A stretch of 57,971 bases of DNA from assembly GCF_008084905.1 (NCBI RefSeq), contig NZ_VSFC01000005.1, forward strand, positions 1-57,971, given 5' to 3'. Each line of letters starts with the position of its first letter. Position 1 is the stretch's first letter. The stretch comes from Xanthomarina maritima (lineage in GTDB: Bacteria > Bacteroidota > Bacteroidia > Flavobacteriales > Flavobacteriaceae). Position numbers and translations under genes: made by a program. Under the pieces are notes generated by a model. The model did not search any database, had not been told where the DNA came from, and saw only the letters and a list, made by a program, of their open reading frames with translations. Below are positions 7,589-18,516 of this stretch, one piece after another.

Positions 7589-10579
7589 TTAAGCTTTCGC
7601 CTCTTCAACTTCTTCACTTATTTTATGTTTTAATGAGTCTTTAGCATCACCTTTCTTAACTGAATCGTACATGATAGGAGTTGCAATAAATAAGGATGAA
7701 TAAGTACCAACTATAACACCTATTATTAATGCAAACATAAATCCTCTAATAGAATCTCCACCAAAAATGAATATTGCTAATAACACAACCAAGGTTGTTA
7801 AAGAGGTATTTAACGTTCTACTTAACGTACTGCTTAAAGAAGCATTAATTACTTTATCGAATGGCCAAGTTGTGTGTTCATTAAAAAATTCACGAATTCT
7901 ATCAAATACAACCACTGTATCGTTTAATGAGTAACCAATTACAGTTAAAATTGCTGCAATAAAGGCTTGGTCTATTTCCATTGTAAATGGCATAAACTTA
8001 TATGTTAAAGAGAAAACACCTAACACAATAAGTACATCGTGGAAAACAGCTGCAACTGCTCCAAGAGAGAATTGCCATCTTTTAAAACGGAATAAGATAT
8101 AAAGGAATACCACTACTAAAGATCCTAAGATAGCCCAGAAAGATGCTTTTTTAATATCATCTGCAATGGTTGGACTTACTTTGTAGTATTTCATTAAACC
8201 TACTGTTTTATGATCGTCATCACTTATAAAATCTTCATAAGTAACACCTTCTAAATGTGGTAATAATGCAGTAAATAATGTTTGTCTTATTTCTTCATCA
8301 ACTTCAGCTCCAGTTTCATCAACTTTAAACTTGGTGGTAATTTTTAACTGATTAGAACTTCCAAATGTTTTAGCATCTGCAGATCCAAATACTTCAGGAG
8401 CAGAAAGTGTACTTGTAATTTCAGAAGAACTTACGTCTTGTGCAAAACGTACTTGATAGGTTCTACCTCCAACAAAATCTACACCTTGATCTAAACCGTT
8501 TGTAAATAAAGAACCTAAACTTAAAACGATTAAAATTCCAGAAAAGATATAAGCAACTTTACGTTTCTTTAAGAAATCGATATTGATGTTTCTAAATAAG
8601 TTTTTAGTAATTCCTGTAGAGAAATCTAATTTCCCTCCTCTTCCAACATACCAATCTACAATTAATCTAGTAATGAAAATAGCTGTAAATAAAGAAGTAG
8701 CAATACCAATTAATAAAGTAGTTGCAAACCCTTTAATTGGTCCTGTTCCAAAAATAAATAAAATTAATGCAGTAAGACCAGTAGTAATGTTAGCATCTAA
8801 AATGGATGATAGGGCATTACTAAATCCGTCTTGAATAGATTCTTTTTGACCTTTACCTTTCGTTAACTCTTCTCGAATTCGTTCAAAGATAAGCACGTTT
8901 GCATCGACCGACATACCAATTGTTAATACGATACCTGCAATACCAGGAAGTGTTAATACAGCTCCTAAACCAGAAAGCACACCAAATATTAATAAGATGT
9001 TTAATGCCATGGCAACATCTGCAAATAAACCAGCTTTACCATAATAAAATACCATCCATAATAACACTAAAACAAGTGCAATCATGAAAGACATTTTACC
9101 ACTATCAATAGCTTCTTGACCTAAAGATGGTCCAACTACTTCAGATTGAATAATATCTGCAGAAGCAGGTAATTTACCAGCACGTAATACGTTAGCTAAA
9201 TCGGTAGCTTCATTTAAAGTAAAGTCTCCAGAAATTTGAGAATTACCTCCAGAAATAGCTCCTGTTGTAACTCCTGGTGCAGAATACACCACATTATCAA
9301 GAACAATAGCAATTTGACTTCCTTGAGTAAATGCTTTTCCAGTCATTTCTTCCCAAATCTTAGCTCCTTTTGCATTCATTTGCATAGAAACTACAGGCTT
9401 ACTTGTTGGACCAAAATCCTGACGAGCATCTGTAACAACAGCTCCACTTAATGGTGGCACATTATCTCTATTACCAACTAAAGCATATAAATCTATAATC
9501 TCACTATCTTTTTCTGGTTTCCCGAATAAAAATTTTACATCACGCATTTCTGCTGGAATTAAAGCTCTTACTTCTGGCATGTTTAAATACTCAAGTACCT
9601 GATCTTTATCTTTTATAGCAAATTGAGCTACAATTGGACCCCCTTGATAACCAAATCCTCTAATAAGTTTTCCAATAGGATTACTTTCAACAGATAAAGA
9701 ATCTGGATCATCACCTAATAAATCTGCAATTTTATCGTCTTCAGTTTCAATTGATTCTTCAACAACTTCTTCTAATAAAACTTCCTCTTCTTCTGCAGCT
9801 TCAATTTCTTTTATTAACTCGTTAGCTTGGCTTAAAAAACCAACAAACGTTTCTCCTTTGTAAGCATCCCAGAATTCTAATTGAGCTGTACTTTGTAATA
9901 ATTTTGTAGCACGCTCTGCATCTTTAACACCAGGTAATTCAACAAGAATACGTCCAGAAGAACCTAAACGTTGAATGTTTGGAGATGTTACACCAAACTC
10001 ATCAATACGTTTACGTAATACTTCGAAAGCTGAAACAATAGATTCATCGATTTTCCTTTCAATGATAGGTCTTACCTGATCATCAGACATATCGAAAGTA
10101 ATCTCTTCGCTTAATGTTCTATTAGCAAAAATATCTGGTGAAGCTAATTTTGTATCTCCTTTAATGGCATCAAAAGAAACGAAGAAATCTTCTAAATACG
10201 TATTTTGACTATTTTTCTGAAGCTCTGAAGCATCGTCTAAAGCTTTATTAAAAACTGGGTCTTTACTGTAATTAGATAATCCTTTTAAGATATCCTTTAC
10301 AGAAACCTGAAGAATAACGTTAACACCACCTTTAAGGTCTAAACCAAGATTCATGGCATTTTCCTTAACTTCGTTATACGTATATTCTGCAATACCTAAA
10401 TTATAAACATTTTCGTTAGCGATTGAATCTAAATACTGACGTTCTCTTTCAGCATCGCCACTTGCATAAACTTTTGCTTCTTCGTCAATACTGTTTGCCT
10501 TAAATGTAAAAGACAATTGGTAAATACTTACCAAACCAAATAAAATTGCAAATAGTTTTACTAATCCTTTATTCTGCAT
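7589..10579 (-). CDS. secDF: Protein translocase SecDF, fused SecD-SecF
   Basis: Proton-driven accessory subunit of the SecYEG translocon that pulls exported proteins across the inner membrane. At 996 residues it is a natural SecD-SecF fusion as in other Bacteroidota. It shows an N-terminal membrane helix, the SecD motif LGLDLKGGVNVILQV (~residue 78), a large periplasmic P1 region with an acidic insertion rich in Glu, six SecD helices around 500-650, then the SecF motif GVDFVGGRTYQVRF and six further helices (~820-970). The C-terminus is charged. It is transcribed from its own promoter (10626-10657) and terminated at 7522-7577. The call is firm. Confidence 0.97.
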   Translation of the reverse strand: MQNKGLVKLFAILFGLVSIYQLSFTFKANSIDEEAKVYASGDAERERQYLDSIANENVYNLGIAEYTYNEVKENAMNLGLDLKGGVNVILQVSVKDILKGLSNYSKDPVFNKALDDASELQKNSQNTYLEDFFVSFDAIKGDTKLASPDIFANRTLSEEITFDMSDDQVRPIIERKIDESIVSAFEVLRKRIDEFGVTSPNIQRLGSSGRILVELPGVKDAERATKLLQSTAQLEFWDAYKGETFVGFLSQANELIKEIEAAEEEEVLLEEVVEESIETEDDKIADLLGDDPDSLSVESNPIGKLIRGFGYQGGPIVAQFAIKDKDQVLEYLNMPEVRALIPAEMRDVKFLFGKPEKDSEIIDLYALVGNRDNVPPLSGAVVTDARQDFGPTSKPVVSMQMNAKGAKIWEEMTGKAFTQGSQIAIVLDNVVYSAPGVTTGAISGGNSQISGDFTLNEATDLANVLRAGKLPASADIIQSEVVGPSLGQEAIDSGKMSFMIALVLVLLWMVFYYGKAGLFADVAMALNILLIFGVLSGLGAVLTLPGIAGIVLTIGMSVDANVLIFERIREELTKGKGQKESIQDGFSNALSSILDANITTGLTALILFIFGTGPIKGFATTLLIGIATSLFTAIFITRLIVDWYVGRGGKLDFSTGITKNLFRNINIDFLKKRKVAYIFSGILIVLSLGSLFTNGLDQGVDFVGGRTYQVRFAQDVSSSEITSTLSAPEVFGSADAKTFGSSNQLKITTKFKVDETGAEVDEEIRQTLFTALLPHLEGVTYEDFISDDDHKTVGLMKYYKVSPTIADDIKKASFWAILGSLVVVFLYILFRFKRWQFSLGAVAAVFHDVLIVLGVFSLTYKFMPFTMEIDQAFIAAILTVIGYSLNDTVVVFDRIREFFNEHTTWPFDKVINASLSSTLSRTLNTSLTTLVVLLAIFIFGGDSIRGFMFALIIGVIVGTYSSLFIATPIMYDSVKKGDAKDSLKHKISEEVEEAKA

Positions 10580-10625
10580 TATTTATTAAATTAATTAGTT
10601 CTTTGTTGATATTTTTAAAAACGAG

Positions 10626-10657
10626 CAAATATATATCTTCTATACTTATTTAACAAA
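10626..10657 (-). promoter_or_regulatory. secDF promoter, TTTG-N20-TATATTTG
   Basis: On the minus strand TTTG (10654-10657) is followed after 20 bases by TATATTTG (10626-10633). This is a full match to the Bacteroidota sigma-A-type consensus TTTG-N19/20-TAnnTTTG and predicts a leader of about 40 bases before the secDF ATG. It is the best complete promoter I found in the window. Confidence 0.75.
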
Positions 10658-10670
10658 AGGTTTAAGATAT

Positions 10671-10713
10671 ATAACAAAAAAAACAGCTATAAAAAAGCTG
10701 TTTTTTTTGTTAT
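10671..10713. terminator. Intrinsic terminator after the DUF4412 gene
   Basis: 18-base perfect arms (10671-10688 and 10696-10713) around a 7-base loop, with eight-base A and T runs inside the arms. It lies just past the stop of the minus-strand DUF4412 gene and upstream of the secDF promoter. Confidence 0.85.
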
Positions 10714-10728
10714 ATTAAATTTGTAGGC

Positions 10729-11388
10729 TTACATACCTTGCAACTTGTCTGTTTTTTCGTATCCTTCTGGAGGTGTCATATCGAACTTATCATCTGAAAC
10801 AGATTCTTTTTTAATTTCTGTAACTTCATGAGTTACAGTTAAATTCATTCCCGATTGATTCATATCCATAGTCATATATAATGGATATCCATTTAATTCT
10901 GCTCCTAGCATGGTAGATTGCTGTGAGATAGCACTTAATTTATCTGTTGTATAAACATCCATTTTCACAATAACACCATCTTTATTTACCTCAATATTAT
11001 ACTCTTGACAATCATAACCAAGAACATTTTTGGTTTCATCACCTTTTGCAATTGTGATATTCTTTAAATCTTCTTCTGAAGGTTCCATACTATTAACAGC
11101 ATATTTCTTTCCTATCTGGTTGTTCATAGCAATTAACATTTGTTTACTATCGTTATCCATAATTGAAAACGAAGAACCTGTCATCATATTAGATGTTTCA
11201 GAACGTGTCTTATTACCTTTAAAATAAGTGGTAGTTAGTATATCTCCAATCATAGCTAATTGGCTTTGAATTTGAGCATTATCAGTTGACATAGTTTGTT
11301 TTGAAAAAACAACACCTTCTGTAATACTTTCTTGCGAAAAACTAATGGTAGTGATTGCAACAAATAATAGTAATAATACTTTTTTCAT
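10729..11388 (-). CDS. DUF4412 domain-containing secreted protein
   Basis: A 219-residue exported protein with signal peptide MKKVLLLLFVAITTISFS followed by Q. The body is beta-rich with the DUF4412-like pattern: an early GVVFSKQTMS strand, YFKGNKTRSE, KQMLIAMNNQIGKKY, then NVLGYDCQEYNIEV, a central Cys-containing motif found in this family and in GLPGLI-like periplasmic proteins. No catalytic residues are evident and the role is unknown. It lies 11 bases downstream of mdh on the same strand and may be cotranscribed with it. A terminator follows at 10671-10713. Confidence 0.75.
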   Translation of the reverse strand: MKKVLLLLFVAITTISFSQESITEGVVFSKQTMSTDNAQIQSQLAMIGDILTTTYFKGNKTRSETSNMMTGSSFSIMDNDSKQMLIAMNNQIGKKYAVNSMEPSEEDLKNITIAKGDETKNVLGYDCQEYNIEVNKDGVIVKMDVYTTDKLSAISQQSTMLGAELNGYPLYMTMDMNQSGMNLTVTHEVTEIKKESVSDDKFDMTPPEGYEKTDKLQGM

Positions 11389-11399
11389 TTGATTTATTT

Positions 11400-12326
11400 T
11401 TATAATTCTAATAATCCGTTAGTTTTTCTTACAGCTTCAGCACTTTCAAGCATGTTTGCTTTTTCAGCATCGCTTAAATCCATTTCAACGATTTTTTCAA
11501 TACCATTTTTTCCAAGGATTACAGGAACACCTATACAAATGTCATTCATTCCATATTCTCCTTCTAAATATACTGAACAAGGGAATAGTTTCTTCTGGTC
11601 GCAAGCAATAGCTTGAACCAAACTACTTACAGCTGCTCCTGGAGCATACCAAGCCGAAGTACCTAATAATTTAGTAAGAGTTGCACCACCAACTTTCGTG
11701 TCTTCTTTAACTTGCTCTAAACGATCTGCTGATAAAAATGCAGATACAGGAACAGAATTTCTAGTTGCTAATCTGGTTAATGGTATCATTCCAGTATCAC
11801 TATGTCCACCTAAAACCATGCCATCTACATCACTAATTGGAGCACCTAAAGCTTCTGCTAATCTATATTTAAAACGAGCAGAATCTAATGCACCTCCCAT
11901 GCCAATAATTCTATGTTTTGGTAATCCTGTAGCTTTAGCAGCTAAGTAAGCCATAGTATCCATTGGATTACTAACAACTATTAGTATGGTATTTGGAGAG
12001 TGTTGCACCAAACTAGAAGAAACAGCTTTTACAATGCCTGCATTGATACCAATTAACTCTTCACGAGTCATTCCTGGTTTTCTAGGAATCCCAGATGTAA
12101 TCACACAAATATCGCTATTTGCTGTTGCCGAATAATCATTAGTTATTCCTGTTATCTTTGTATCAAATCCATTTAATGAAGCTGTTTGCATTAAATCCAT
12201 AGCTTTACCTTCTGCAAAACCATCTTTAATATCTAATAAAACGACTTCTGAAGCGAAATTTTTAATAGCTATGTATTCTGCACAACTGGCACCTACTGCT
12301 CCTGCTCCAACTACTGTTACTTTCAT
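11400..12326 (-). CDS. mdh: Malate dehydrogenase
   Basis: NAD-dependent TCA-cycle enzyme interconverting malate and oxaloacetate. The 308-residue protein is of the LDH-like MDH group: the dinucleotide-binding GAGAVGASCAEY at the N-terminus, SGIPRKPGMTREEL (mobile loop with Arg residues), VVSNPMDTMAYLA, GMGGALDSARF, and the catalytic His in GGHSDTGMIPL. The Arg after the loop proline (IPRKPGM) fits malate rather than lactate specificity. Its own -7 box lies at 12365-12372. Confidence 0.95.
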   Translation of the reverse strand: MKVTVVGAGAVGASCAEYIAIKNFASEVVLLDIKDGFAEGKAMDLMQTASLNGFDTKITGITNDYSATANSDICVITSGIPRKPGMTREELIGINAGIVKAVSSSLVQHSPNTILIVVSNPMDTMAYLAAKATGLPKHRIIGMGGALDSARFKYRLAEALGAPISDVDGMVLGGHSDTGMIPLTRLATRNSVPVSAFLSADRLEQVKEDTKVGGATLTKLLGTSAWYAPGAAVSSLVQAIACDQKKLFPCSVYLEGEYGMNDICIGVPVILGKNGIEKIVEMDLSDAEKANMLESAEAVRKTNGLLEL

Positions 12327-12364
12327 AAAATTATATATTTTTAATGTGTTGATTTTTAAGACTG

Positions 12365-12372
12365 CAAAATTA
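12365..12372 (-). promoter_or_regulatory. Putative mdh promoter, -7 box TAATTTTG
   Basis: TAATTTTG on the minus strand fits TAnnTTTG and lies ~38 bases before the mdh ATG. A TTTG further upstream is only 15 bases away, shorter than usual, so the -33 element is uncertain. Confidence 0.5.
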
Positions 12373-12395
12373 CAAATAATAATAGTGCAAATGAA

Positions 12396-12421
12396 AAAGC
12401 AGAAGTATTATCTTCTGCTTT
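12396..12421 (-). terminator. Intrinsic terminator of gyrB
   Basis: 10-base perfect arms (AAAGCAGAAG and its complement) with a 6-base loop, followed on the minus strand by a T run. It lies 21 bases past the gyrB stop. Confidence 0.85.
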
Positions 12422-12442
12422 AACTGTAATTATTTAAATCTA

Positions 12443-14709
<2,267 letters not shown>

Positions 14710-15438
14710 TTAAGACTCTTCTATTTTTATTTTTAATTCTTTGGTGATTTCTTTGAGTACTGGAATGATACCTCTTAGCATACTTACATAATTAACATAA
14801 AATAATTGGTAGCAACTTATTACTCGATGTCTATATTCTGGACTGTAAAGAAAATAGTCCTGAAGCTCTTTACTACTATTATCTTGCATGATGGTTTTAC
14901 TCATATATTCAGGATACCAACTATAGTTATCCCTAAATATATTTGTTATCGCTACACTTTCTTGATTAATCCTTTTTTCGAAACCGTCAACAGCTATAAG
15001 TTCCAAATACCCATAAATATCTATTATTTTTAGAGACAAACTATCTTTAGCATTCAATGCTTTTAATTGATTGACTCCAGTCATATTTAGGCTTGTACCC
15101 ATACCTTGTTGTGTTAATATTCTAGATAACCCAACATCAAATAAATCTGGGGTTATAGAATCGTTAATCACTTTTTTAAAAATATATTCTATGCCTCTGA
15201 AATAATCTAAGTTAGCAGTCAACTCTTGAATATCGTTATCGATATCTGATAATGTGCGCTCATACACTGAAACAAGTTGCTCTTGTTGGATTCTTTTTTC
15301 ATTCCAATTATTAATCTGTAATGCAATAAGAATCCCTATTACCACGAGTAATATTTCTCCAATAGCGTATTTGAAGTACTTAGATGTTTTGTTTTCCATG
15401 AGAAGGTTTTGACGTATTTTACGAAAGAATTTTATCAT
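14710..15438 (-). CDS. DUF6090 family membrane-anchored protein (array member 6, distal)
   Basis: 242 residues. The constant N-terminus (MIKFFRKIRQNLLMENKTSK) is cationic and probably cytoplasmic. It is followed by YFKYAIGEILLVVIGILIALQ, a single membrane helix (~residues 24-42), then NNWNEKR and a ~195-residue extracytoplasmic domain that is mostly helical. The usual central SG motif is degenerate here (VNQLKALNAKDSLSLKIIDIYGY). It is the last gene of a six-gene array, 3 bases after the preceding member. The molecular function of DUF6090 is unknown to me; the topology is inferred from sequence. Confidence 0.85.
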   Translation of the reverse strand: MIKFFRKIRQNLLMENKTSKYFKYAIGEILLVVIGILIALQINNWNEKRIQQEQLVSVYERTLSDIDNDIQELTANLDYFRGIEYIFKKVINDSITPDLFDVGLSRILTQQGMGTSLNMTGVNQLKALNAKDSLSLKIIDIYGYLELIAVDGFEKRINQESVAITNIFRDNYSWYPEYMSKTIMQDNSSKELQDYFLYSPEYRHRVISCYQLFYVNYVSMLRGIIPVLKEITKELKIKIEES

Positions 15439-15441
15439 AAA

Positions 15442-16221
15442 TTAATTGTCTTTTAGTTCTCTATCTAATAAGTTTATAGTTTCATTAGTCAACCTCAATA
15501 AGCCATATTTAACCCAAACTTCATCAGTTGCATTTATTAGGTATATTTTGTTTAGAGTTAAATAGGTCTCAGGATCCTTTAGTAAAATAGATAAATCAGT
15601 ATCGCTTAATAAAAAATCAGGATGCGTTGGAACTAACGTATGAATTAAAAATTCATCAGGAACAACAGGAAGCATATATAATTTTGCTAATAATTTATCA
15701 GCTTCATTGTTACTATGAAAATTAAATATATCGTTACTTCTGTCTTGAACTTTGTTTCTTGAATTGGTATAATCTTTTAATACAGAAAGGCTTTGCTTTA
15801 AACTATCACTTAACATTTCAAATTTGCCAGAATTTATAGCCTCTTCTTGAACAGAGTTTAATAAAGATAATATTCTTCCGTAGATCATGGTTGTAAGATA
15901 GTGCTTTAAACTATCGTTAGGAATTGTGTATTCTCCTACCGAATAAAGTAGCACTTTATTGAATTTAGAATTGCATTTTTCTAATTCTAAACTATAATTC
16001 TCCAACTCATTTTTGTTCTTTAATAATTCACTTTTTAAACCTAACATTAATTGCTGTTTACTGTTTTCTAGTTTTCTTTTTTCATTCCAATTATTAATGC
16101 TTAAAGCAATGAGAATACCAATAACGACTAGGATGATTTCTCCAATGGCGTATTTGAAGTACTTTGTAGTCTTGTTTTGTTTCATAAGATCGTATCTTAT
16201 TTTTCGGAAGAATTTAATCAT
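15442..16221 (-). CDS. DUF6090 family membrane-anchored protein (array member 5)
   Basis: 259 residues with the shared start MIKFFRKIRYDLMKQNKTTK and membrane helix GEIILVVIGILIALSINNW, with Ser in place of the usual Gln. The extracytoplasmic part is unlike the neighbours except for the central motif EEAINSGKFEMLSDSLKQSL at ~residues 127-146. That motif corresponds to the SGxLxLxxxxxLRxxL pattern of the other copies. It lies 6 bases after member 4 and 3 before member 6, so all are probably one transcript. Function unknown. Confidence 0.85.
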   Translation of the reverse strand: MIKFFRKIRYDLMKQNKTTKYFKYAIGEIILVVIGILIALSINNWNEKRKLENSKQQLMLGLKSELLKNKNELENYSLELEKCNSKFNKVLLYSVGEYTIPNDSLKHYLTTMIYGRILSLLNSVQEEAINSGKFEMLSDSLKQSLSVLKDYTNSRNKVQDRSNDIFNFHSNNEADKLLAKLYMLPVVPDEFLIHTLVPTHPDFLLSDTDLSILLKDPETYLTLNKIYLINATDEVWVKYGLLRLTNETINLLDRELKDN

Positions 16222-16227
16222 ATATTT

Positions 16228-17016
16228 TTAGTTGTTCTGAATGGTATTTATTTCATCTAACATAAGCTGACACAATTTAAGTTGCTCAGTTATTGTATCT
16301 AATCCAACTTTAATTCCAGACATAAAATACCGAAGTTCTTCTATTAAAATTGAATTATTTATTAAACCGTCAAGTATGTGTTTGCATTCTTCTTCACTTA
16401 TAAAAGAGTCACATGCTTTAAGTATTTGTGCATCGTTTCTTGTAACATGGCAATGATCCCACATATAGTTTTGAATTTTTGTTGGAATAAGTCCACGAAC
16501 CATTTTTCGATAAGGTGGATAAATACCTACAGTATGATTATATCTTTCGAGTCCTCCACCATAAAAATAAGACAAGCTATTTCTTAAATCAACGCTCTGC
16601 AAAAGTGAAAGTTCACCAGAACTTTTTAATTCTTCATAAGTTGATGAAGTAAGTATTAATGGCCATATTTGGCTAGCATGAAAAAAAGCAACTAGTATTT
16701 CCCAATTATTTTTAGATTCTATAGTATCTCCATCTGAATAAGCAAGTGCCAAGTTTCCATATTCAAAAACCTGTTTATAAAAATTAATATTTAGTTCTAA
16801 ATGTTCTAAATCTAAAATTAGATTTTCTTTTAGTCTTTCAAGATATACTTGTCCTTTTTCTTGTTCTTTCCTTTTCTCATTCCAATTATTAATTTGAAGT
16901 GCTATTAAAATACCAATAACCACAAGAATAATTTCTCCAATGGCGTATTTAAAGTACTTACCTGATTTATTCTGTTCCATGAGGTTGTAGCGTATTTTGC
17001 GAAAGAATTTGATCAT
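16228..17016 (-). CDS. DUF6090 family membrane-anchored protein (array member 4)
   Basis: 262 residues. Shared N-terminus MIKFFRKIRYNLMEQNKSGK and helix GEIILVVIGILIALQINNW. The outer domain carries the clearest version of the central motif, YEELKSSGELSLLQSVDLRN followed by SLSYFY (~residues 125-150), and two unpaired-looking Cys residues in DHCHVTRNDAQILKACD. The start is 26 bases after the stop of member 3, the widest internal gap of the array. The first ~140 bases of the gene are strikingly similar at DNA level to those of members 2 and 3, while the rest is not. Confidence 0.85.
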   Translation of the reverse strand: MIKFFRKIRYNLMEQNKSGKYFKYAIGEIILVVIGILIALQINNWNEKRKEQEKGQVYLERLKENLILDLEHLELNINFYKQVFEYGNLALAYSDGDTIESKNNWEILVAFFHASQIWPLILTSSTYEELKSSGELSLLQSVDLRNSLSYFYGGGLERYNHTVGIYPPYRKMVRGLIPTKIQNYMWDHCHVTRNDAQILKACDSFISEEECKHILDGLINNSILIEELRYFMSGIKVGLDTITEQLKLCQLMLDEINTIQNN

Positions 17017-17042
17017 TTGTTTATTAGTTTTACCTTGAATTA

Positions 17043-17741
17043 TTAATGAGACATATCAATTTTTATTAAAAGCTCATCAATTTCAATTATGGCATTATCT
17101 AATACATTTTTATACCATTCCATTTGTATAAAATGAAAATGGAAATCATCCAAAAGCTTTGAAAATTGAATAGTATCCACAACATGATATTGTCCTGTTC
17201 GCCTTTCGTGAATATAAATTTTACTTAAATAACTCCAACGCTCATCTAATATTTTGCCGTTATCAATAAGTCTTTCGTAAGTAGAATTATAGAGCTTTAT
17301 AATAGGTTGTACTAGTTGTTTATTAGTGTATCTATTAATTTCATTCCCAGAAATGGCAGCTTGATACGACCCTGAAATTGGATAGAATGTCCGTTGACCT
17401 AAATTGAGATAGATTTTAAGCAAAGAATCTATTTTAGGTTTATCTCTAGAAAGTATTAGAGAATCTTTATTAAGCATGTTGTAAGCTTTAATTTTAGGAG
17501 TAATTCTACTTAAAACTATGTCTATAAATTGCTTGTCTTGTACTAGGTCGTTTTTTATACCTTGCAAAAATTCTTTTTCGGCAATATTCTGTTTACGTTG
17601 CTCATTCCAACTATTAATTTGTAGTGCAATCAGAATTCCAATAACCACGAGAATAATTTCTCCAAAGGCGTATTTTAAGTACTTACCTGTTTTATTTTGT
17701 TCCATGAGGTTGTAACGTATTTTGCGAAAGAATTTAATCAT
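17043..17741 (-). CDS. DUF6090 family membrane-anchored protein (array member 3)
   Basis: 232 residues, the shortest of the array. N-terminus MIKFFRKIRYNLMEQNKTGK and helix GEIILVVIGILIALQINSW. The outer domain has the central motif in diverged form (YQAAISGNEINRYTNKQLVQ) and many aromatic and charged residues. Its ATG overlaps the stop of member 2 by eight bases (ATGATTAA supplies both Met-Ile and Asp-stop), which indicates translational coupling. Function unknown. Confidence 0.85.
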   Translation of the reverse strand: MIKFFRKIRYNLMEQNKTGKYLKYAFGEIILVVIGILIALQINSWNEQRKQNIAEKEFLQGIKNDLVQDKQFIDIVLSRITPKIKAYNMLNKDSLILSRDKPKIDSLLKIYLNLGQRTFYPISGSYQAAISGNEINRYTNKQLVQPIIKLYNSTYERLIDNGKILDERWSYLSKIYIHERRTGQYHVVDTIQFSKLLDDFHFHFIQMEWYKNVLDNAIIEIDELLIKIDMSH

Positions 17742-18516
17742 TGTTTAATTCTTTATTAATGTCCTTTAAAAGTAATTCAGCTTCTTCTAGAGAGTTTTGA
17801 ATATGTTTTATATTAGTATTAGTTACTATAATTACCATACTAATGGCATTTACAATTTCAAATTCCTTGTCAGGTTTAACTAAATTACTTTCAAATTCAA
17901 CGTTTAATTTTTCCCGTATAAGTGCCTTATTGATTTTCTTTGAATTAAACCTAAAATTTTCAGGATGAATAATTACTGATGATTTTATTGTTGGGAATAT
18001 TTGATTATAAAAGACATTTTGCAGGTTTCCATTTACACTCTCTTTATTAGATTCAGAATTTTGATAATACTTTATAATTTTTGAGCGTAGTGATTTTTCT
18101 TTTATTAAATTTAATTGTCCTGTAGTATTTAACTCGTTAAACGTGGTTTCAATGTTAGGATAACTTAAAGAATACATCATTTTACTCAACTTACTGTTAA
18201 TACTATCAATTTGTAATAAGTTACCTGTTAAACTGAAGTCTTCCAATGTAGATTCGCCAATATCAATTATAATATTACCGAATTCAACACTTCCATTAAA
18301 TGCATTAATTTGTTTTTCTAAATCATTTTTTAGGCCAACTAAATAATTTTGTTCATTAGAAGTATTAATTATATCCTGATTCCATGTATTAATTTGAAGC
18401 GCTATTAAAATCCCTACAACCACTAGGATAATTTCTCCTATAGCGTATTTGAAATACTTTCTTGTTTTATTCTGTTCCATGAGGTTGTAGCGTATTTTGC
18501 GAAAGAATTTAATCAT
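17734..18516 (-). CDS. DUF6090 family membrane-anchored protein (array member 2)
   Basis: 260 residues. Constant N-terminus MIKFFRKIRYNLMEQNKTRK and helix GEIILVVVGILIALQINTW; the usual NEKRK linker is replaced by NQDIIN. The outer domain contains FNELNTTGQLNLIKEKSLRS followed by KIIKYYQ (~residues 122-148), the array motif. The start overlaps the end of member 1 by eight bases (ATGATTAA), and its own end overlaps the start of member 3 in the same way. Function unknown. Confidence 0.85.
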   Translation of the reverse strand: MIKFFRKIRYNLMEQNKTRKYFKYAIGEIILVVVGILIALQINTWNQDIINTSNEQNYLVGLKNDLEKQINAFNGSVEFGNIIIDIGESTLEDFSLTGNLLQIDSINSKLSKMMYSLSYPNIETTFNELNTTGQLNLIKEKSLRSKIIKYYQNSESNKESVNGNLQNVFYNQIFPTIKSSVIIHPENFRFNSKKINKALIREKLNVEFESNLVKPDKEFEIVNAISMVIIVTNTNIKHIQNSLEEAELLLKDINKELNND

